Shown: positions 60,279 through 64,000 of the stretch, piece after piece
Position numbering within the stretch: the stretch's first letter is position 1
How the letters are laid out: the number at the start of each line of letters is the position of its first letter
NCBI RefSeq assembly: GCF_010977555.1
Contig: NZ_CP048815.1
Location: 2,658,501 to 2,722,500 of the forward strand
Length of the DNA stretch: 64,000 nucleotides
Direction of reading: 5' to 3'
Origin: Caulobacter rhizosphaerae
Lineage (GTDB): Bacteria > Pseudomonadota > Alphaproteobacteria > Caulobacterales > Caulobacteraceae
The notes under the pieces: model-generated
The model's input: the letters and a program-made list of their open reading frames with translations, nothing else
Told to the model about the DNA's origin: nothing
Database searches by the model: none
Translations under genes and position numbers: made by a program

Positions 60279-60629
60279 ATGACCAAGCATCGACTCTACG
60301 GGACCAGCTTCGCGAGCGTCTATCCGCTCTATGTCGCCAAGGCAGAGAGGAAGGGACGCACCAGGGCCGAGGTCGACGAGATCATCCTCTGGCTGACCGG
60401 CTTCAGCCCGGAGGCGTTCGAGGCCGAACTGGCCAACAAGACCGATTTCGAGACCTTCTTCGCCACTGCGCCGGCCTTGAACCCGGCGCGGGCCAACATC
60501 AAGGGCTTGGTCTGCGGCGTTCGGGTGGAGGAGGTCGCCGATCCGCTGATGCGGGAGATCCGTTACCTGGACAAGCTGATCGACGAGCTCGCCAAGGGAA
60601 AGGCGATGAACAAGATCCTGCGGCGCTGA
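60279..60629 (+). CDS. DUF2200 family protein
   Basis: Small protein of 116 residues. The family pattern is clear: [23 protein letters not shown] is cut here; then [13 protein letters not shown], and C-terminal [19 protein letters not shown]. No membrane segments and no known reaction. Start ATG 60279; the reading from 60195 adds residues without support. Monocistronic. Confidence 0.88.
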   Translation: MTKHRLYGTSFASVYPLYVAKAERKGRTRAEVDEIILWLTGFSPEAFEAELANKTDFETFFATAPALNPARANIKGLVCGVRVEEVADPLMREIRYLDKLIDELAKGKAMNKILRR

Positions 60630-60647
60630 CGGCGTCGCGCGAAAGGC

Positions 60648-61052
60648 CTATCGCGCGCCCACGCCGGGGAACAGCGCCGGCTCGCCGTCGAAGATTCCCA
60701 GATAGCCCAGCTCGCCGAGCAGCGGCGTCAGCGTATCGGCGTAGTCGTCGGCCTTGAGCGGAAGCGGGGCGGGGCGTCCCCTCTGGTCCTGCAGGCGATA
60801 GACAGTCCACATCTTGCCGCGCGGAGCCGGGGCGCCAGGCTGCAGGTAGCGGTGCTCCCAGCCGACCAGGGCGGGCGTGCGGCCGATCTCGACGTCGAAC
60901 GGCCGGTCGCGGAACGCCAGGTCCATGTCCAGCCGCATGGCCTCGGCCAGCCGCTGGTCCAGCCACTCGCCGAACGCGGCCAGCACCGCGGTCGCGGACA
61001 GGCCCTCCGGATTGGCGACGACGTGATTTCGGGATGTGGTTCCTGAACTCAT
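60648..61052 (-). CDS. Hypothetical protein
   Basis: Protein of 134 residues without signal peptide or membrane helix. Helical N-terminal part (LSATAVLAAFGEWLDQRLAE) then beta strands (PFDVEIGRTPALVGWEHRYL; MWTVYRLQDQRG) and a C-terminal helix pair (DTLTPLLGELGYLGIF). I recognise no family. Convergent with the DUF2200 gene, with 18 bases between stops. Confidence 0.65.
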   Translation of the reverse strand: MSSGTTSRNHVVANPEGLSATAVLAAFGEWLDQRLAEAMRLDMDLAFRDRPFDVEIGRTPALVGWEHRYLQPGAPAPRGKMWTVYRLQDQRGRPAPLPLKADDYADTLTPLLGELGYLGIFDGEPALFPGVGAR

Positions 61053-61200
61053 GCGAACAGGAATACCCGTCGCGGGTCACGTAAAGGATAAGAGACGTGG
61101 TTTAGGCGTGTTTACCATGCCGCTATATTGGTGCGGCGGAGCGAATGCTCGGACCACGCCGGCGGAGAAGCCGTGCTCTCGGGTATTCGCCGGTCCATAG

Positions 61201-61216
61201 CCAAGCTTAAGCTTGG
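61201..61216. promoter_or_regulatory. Perfect 16-bp palindrome upstream of the amidase-like gene
   Basis: CCAAGCTTAAGCTTGG is a perfect 16-bp palindrome 84 bp before the start codon at 61300. It is AT-richer than its surroundings. It may be an operator or part of a promoter for the amidase-like gene; no regulator gene is adjacent. Confidence 0.5.
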
Positions 61217-61299
61217 TCGGGAGGGCGGAAAAAACGACATCGACTGTTGCCAAGCTGAAGGCCGACCTTCAGCATCACGCCACCTCAGGGAGAGTGACG

Positions 61300-61740
61300 A
61301 TGAGTGATCAGGCGACAGCCTTGGCGTCCGTGGATTTCGACAAGGCGCGGTTCGCCGCCACGCTGAAGACACGGGCTCTGCCGCCCTATGGCAGCGGCCA
61401 GTGCGCCAAGTACGTGCGAATCGCCCTTGAGACGGCCGGCATGCCCACGGGGCCCAATCCGCGCCTGGCCAAGGACTATGGACCCTATCTGGAGGGGCGA
61501 GGCTTCACCGCCGTGGCGCGCTTCGTCTCCGGCGACGCCGTCAGCAAGGGCGTCGATTCGGCGGGGTTCAAGCTGGAGGTCGGCGACGTCGCGGTGATCC
61601 AGAATCCCAGCAGCAGCACCGCCGGGCACATCCAGGGTTATGACGGCGCCAACTGGATCTCCGACTTCGTCCAGGACGCGTTCTGGCCGGGGCCGGCCTA
61701 TCGCAGCGAGAAGCCGGCCTACGTCATCTACAGGCGCTGA
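61300..61740 (+). CDS. CHAP-like cysteine peptidase/amidase-like protein
   Basis: Protein of 146 residues. Catalytic Cys in GSGQCAKYVRIALETAG (about residue 33) and His in STAGHIQGYDGANWISDF (about residue 112), with Asp/Asn in the same block, give the CHAP/NlpC-P60 type Cys-His pair of peptidoglycan hydrolases. No signal peptide is visible. Such small signal-less amidases can be phage lysins or type VI effectors; no secretion genes are in the window. AGGGAGAG precedes the ATG at 61300. One base separates it from a secreted protein gene. Confidence 0.7.
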   Translation: MSDQATALASVDFDKARFAATLKTRALPPYGSGQCAKYVRIALETAGMPTGPNPRLAKDYGPYLEGRGFTAVARFVSGDAVSKGVDSAGFKLEVGDVAVIQNPSSSTAGHIQGYDGANWISDFVQDAFWPGPAYRSEKPAYVIYRR

Positions 61741-61741
61741 G

Positions 61742-62305
61742 GTGAGGATCGCGATCCTCGCCCTGCTGGCCGGCCTCGCCGCCGGTCCGGCCGCGGCCCG
61801 GCCACCGTCCCCGCCGCCCCGCCAGCCGTCCGTCGACCCGCTGCTGGGTCTGAACCTGCCGGCGGGGGCGCGGTTCACCGCCGCGCCCGCTGACCTGGTC
61901 CAGGCCTGTCCGGCCTTGGCCAACGCCCGCTGGGACCGGCGACTGTGGATCTTCGCCCAGACCGGCAACGCCAGCACTTCGGCGGGCGAGGTCCTGGTGG
62001 TGGGCGGCGAGCTGGTCGAGCGGACGGGCGACAAGCCCGCCGTCGAGGTCGACAAGGTCGGGGTGCTACTGTCGCGCGGCCCCGGCGCCTGCCGGCTGAT
62101 CGGCCCGCCGAGGGAGGTCTTCGACTATGGCGAGGACGGCGTGACGCCGGCCACGCTCGACGCCCTGGCCCAGGACGCCGCGCGCCGCTACGCCCAGGGC
62201 CTGGGCGGCCAGGTCGCACTGCGCAAGACGCTGAAGCGCCAGCGCATCGGGGCAGGACAGGTCAAGTCGACCGCCCTGCGCCAGGCCTTCTTCCCCGCCA
62301 AATAG
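61742..62305 (+). CDS. Secreted protein downstream of the amidase-like gene
   Basis: Protein of 187 residues with a Sec signal peptide (RIAILALLAGLAAGPAAARP), a Pro-rich segment and a soluble domain with two Cys (LVQACPAL; GACRLIGPP). GTG start at 61742, one base after the amidase stop, so translationally coupled. No known family. A periplasmic protein coupled to a peptidoglycan amidase would fit an immunity protein, but this is context only. Its stop lies three bases before the convergent ABC-F stop. Confidence 0.68.
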   Translation: MRIAILALLAGLAAGPAAARPPSPPPRQPSVDPLLGLNLPAGARFTAAPADLVQACPALANARWDRRLWIFAQTGNASTSAGEVLVVGGELVERTGDKPAVEVDKVGVLLSRGPGACRLIGPPREVFDYGEDGVTPATLDALAQDAARRYAQGLGGQVALRKTLKRQRIGAGQVKSTALRQAFFPAK

Positions 62306-62308
62306 GCC

Positions 62309-64000
62309 TCAGGCCTCGGCGGCGGCCAGTTCTTCGGCCAGGCCCATCCAGGCGGCCTCGGCTTCGTCCAGCTTGGCCTTGGCGTTGTCGCGGCGCTTGG
62401 TCAGCTCGGCGACCTTGGTCGGGTTCTTGTAGAGCTGCGGGTCGGCCAACTGGGTGTCCAGTTCGGCGATCTGGCGCGTCTGGCGGGTGACGACCTGCTC
62501 GGCGGCTTCGATCTTGCGCTTGAGCGGCTCGATGGCGACCGACTTCTTCGGCGCGGCGGCGGGTTCGGCCTTGGCCGGCTCGCGGGCTACCTGGGTGGGC
62601 TTGACCGCCTGCTTGGCGCGGTCGAGCACGAACCTGGCGTACTCGTCCATGTCGCCGTCGAACGGCTTGACCGTGCCGTCCGCGGCCAGCCACAGGCGGT
62701 CGGCGACCAGCTCCATCAGCGAGCGGTCGTGGGTGATCAGGATCACCGCGCCCTCGTAGTCGTTCAGGGCGTCCAGCAGGGCGCGGCGCGAGTCGATGTC
62801 CAGGTGGTTGGTCGGCTCGTCCAGGATCAGCATGTGCGGGGCGTCCATCGCCACCAGGTTCAGCAGGAGACGGGCCCGCTCACCGCCCGACAGGCTCTCG
62901 ACCTTGGTCTCCTGCTTCTCGAAGCCCAGGCCGAACTGCGCCAGTTTCGAACGGCGCGAGCTTTCCGAGGCGTCCGGCATGGCCCGGCGGATGATCTCCA
63001 GCGGGGTGTCCTCGGGATCCATCGCCTCGATCTGGTGCTGGTGGAACCAGCCGACCTTCATCTTGCGGTCGCGGTGGAACTCGCCTGACTGCACGCCCAG
63101 CGCCCCGGCGATCATCTTGGCGAAGGTCGACTTGCCCGCGCCATTGACGCCCAGCAGGCCGATGCGGTCGTCCAGGTCCATGCGCAGGTTGAGGTTCTTG
63201 AGGATCGAGCGGCCTTCCTCGTAGCCCACGTTCGCTCGTTCCAGGCGAATGAGCGGCGGCGGCAGCGGCCGCGGCGGCGAGGGCAGGGTGAAGGGCGCGA
63301 CGCGCTCCTCGATCGTGGTGGCCACCGGCTGCATCTTGGCCAGGCGCTTCATGCGGGACTGAGCTTGCGCCGCTTTGGAGGCCTTGGCCTTGAAGCGGTC
63401 GACGAAGGCCTGCAGGTGGGCGCGCTCGGCGTCCTGCTTGGCCTTGGCCGACAGCTGCAGGCGGGCCTTCTCGGCCCGGCGCTGCTCGAAGTCGTCGTAG
63501 CCGCCGGTGTAGAGCTCCAGCTTGCCCCCGGCCAGGTGCAGCATGTGGGTGCAGCTGTTGTTGAGCAGCTCACGGTCGTGGCTGACGATCAGGGCGGTGT
63601 GCGGGTACTTCTGGAGGCGGGCTTCCAGCCACAGGGCGCCTTCCAGGTCCAGATAGTTGGTCGGTTCGTCCAGCAGCAGCATGTCCGGCTCGGCGAACAG
63701 CGCCGCGGCCAGGGCCACGCGCATCCGCCAGCCGCCCGAGAACTCGGCCATCGGCCGGGCCAGGTCTTCCTGGGTGAAGCCCAGGCCGACCAGGATTTCC
63801 GACGCCTTGGCCGGCGCCGCATCGGCGTCGATCTCGATCAGCCGGGCCCAGATCTCGCCCATGTCCTCGGGGTCGGCGGTGTCCAAGCTGGTCAGCAGCC
63901 GGTGGCGCTCCTCGTCGGCCTCCAGCACGGTCTCCAGCAGGGTGAAGGGCGTGGCCGGGTGCTCCTGATCCACTGAACCGATGCGCGCGCTCTTGGGCAG
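62309..64000 (-). CDS. ABC-F family ATPase, 5' end off window
   Basis: Two ATP-binding domains in one chain, no membrane segments. Visible: signature of first domain FSGGWRMRVALAAALFAEPD, Walker B LLLDEPTNYLDLEGALWLE; linker helices; second domain Walker A GVNGAGKSTFAKMIAG, signature LSGGERARLLLNLVAMD, Walker B LILDEPTNHLDIDSRRALLD; then a C-terminal coiled coil (KRKIEAAEQVVTRQTRQIAE). The first Walker A lies beyond the right edge. The Uup/YheS type binds ribosomes or DNA junctions; which one is unclear. Confidence 0.92.
   Translation of the reverse strand: MPKSARIGSVDQEHPATPFTLLETVLEADEERHRLLTSLDTADPEDMGEIWARLIEIDADAAPAKASEILVGLGFTQEDLARPMAEFSGGWRMRVALAAALFAEPDMLLLDEPTNYLDLEGALWLEARLQKYPHTALIVSHDRELLNNSCTHMLHLAGGKLELYTGGYDDFEQRRAEKARLQLSAKAKQDAERAHLQAFVDRFKAKASKAAQAQSRMKRLAKMQPVATTIEERVAPFTLPSPPRPLPPPLIRLERANVGYEEGRSILKNLNLRMDLDDRIGLLGVNGAGKSTFAKMIAGALGVQSGEFHRDRKMKVGWFHQHQIEAMDPEDTPLEIIRRAMPDASESSRRSKLAQFGLGFEKQETKVESLSGGERARLLLNLVAMDAPHMLILDEPTNHLDIDSRRALLDALNDYEGAVILITHDRSLMELVADRLWLAADGTVKPFDGDMDEYARFVLDRAKQAVKPTQVAREPAKAEPAAAPKKSVAIEPLKRKIEAAEQVVTRQTRQIAELDTQLADPQLYKNPTKVAELTKRRDNAKAKLDEAEAAWMGLAEELAAAEA

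Overview
This 64 kb window is GC-rich (roughly two thirds G+C by eye), densely packed chromosomal DNA. Gene content, gene order and protein sequences point to an alphaproteobacterium of the Caulobacteraceae, most likely a Caulobacter species. Indications are the rpsF-rpsR-rplI / dnaB / alr / radA / cvpA / purF and fabD-fabG-acpP-fabF blocks, TonB-dependent receptors, a soluble chemoreceptor ending in WEEF, and short inverted REP-like repeats between genes. I see no rRNA or tRNA genes, insertion sequence, prophage, integrase or CRISPR array. It reads as stable core genome with small accessory insertions.

Layout. (a) 1-4815, minus strand: a nitrate-uptake operon (outer-membrane porin, NrtA-type binding protein, NtrB-type permease) lies downstream of a PAS/HisKA_3 sensor kinase. 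Its leader carries a perfect-stem terminator plus two AACGAC hexaloop hairpins, the signature of an ANTAR-type (NasT/NasR) antitermination target; an NtrC-like dyad lies upstream. (b) 4944-11810: accessory genes. These are an M15 peptidase, an RNA ligase-like protein, a MocR regulator divergent from a DUF983 gene with a shared operator, an MFS exporter, a MarR regulator divergent from a DUF899 gene with a palindromic operator, an ArsC-like protein and a HAD hydrolase. (c) 11860-14844: a compact cluster with two ECF sigma factors, each overlapped by a small membrane protein gene, and three small membrane proteins sharing one PPEL-type motif. (d) 15081-20771: panB, then the conserved trio TPR protein - bamB - der, then an alkB-like gene. 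(e) 20768-36823: mainly minus strand, with the chemoreceptor, an SDR, an SBF-like transporter, purF-cvpA-radA, alr, marC, dnaB, a TonB receptor and rplI-rpsR-rpsF; a Yip1-family gene is inverted in the middle. (f) 37058-42125: an accessory block with secreted proteins, a membrane fatty acid hydroxylase beside a membrane AraC regulator, a peroxiredoxin and a truncated globin. (g) 42193-48559: fatty acid synthesis (fabD, fabG, acpP, fabF) running into mltG, yicC and gmk. (h) 49499-57638, minus strand: an envelope-assembly operon lptF-lptG-lptD-surA-pdxA-rsmA, divergent from pepA-holC (57883-59831). (i) 59828-64000: small accessory genes, including a CHAP-like cysteine amidase one base upstream of a secreted small protein, then an ABC-F ATPase that runs off the right edge.

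Most operons are translationally coupled (ATGA or GTGA overlaps: purF/cvpA/radA, lptF/lptG, surA/pdxA, fabF/mltG, sigma factor/membrane protein). The strongest candidates for a closer look are the nitrate leader RNA, the two-sigma/PPEL membrane protein cluster, the MocR and MarR operators, the amidase plus secreted partner pair, and the repeat families. I do not see one obviously unprecedented system.
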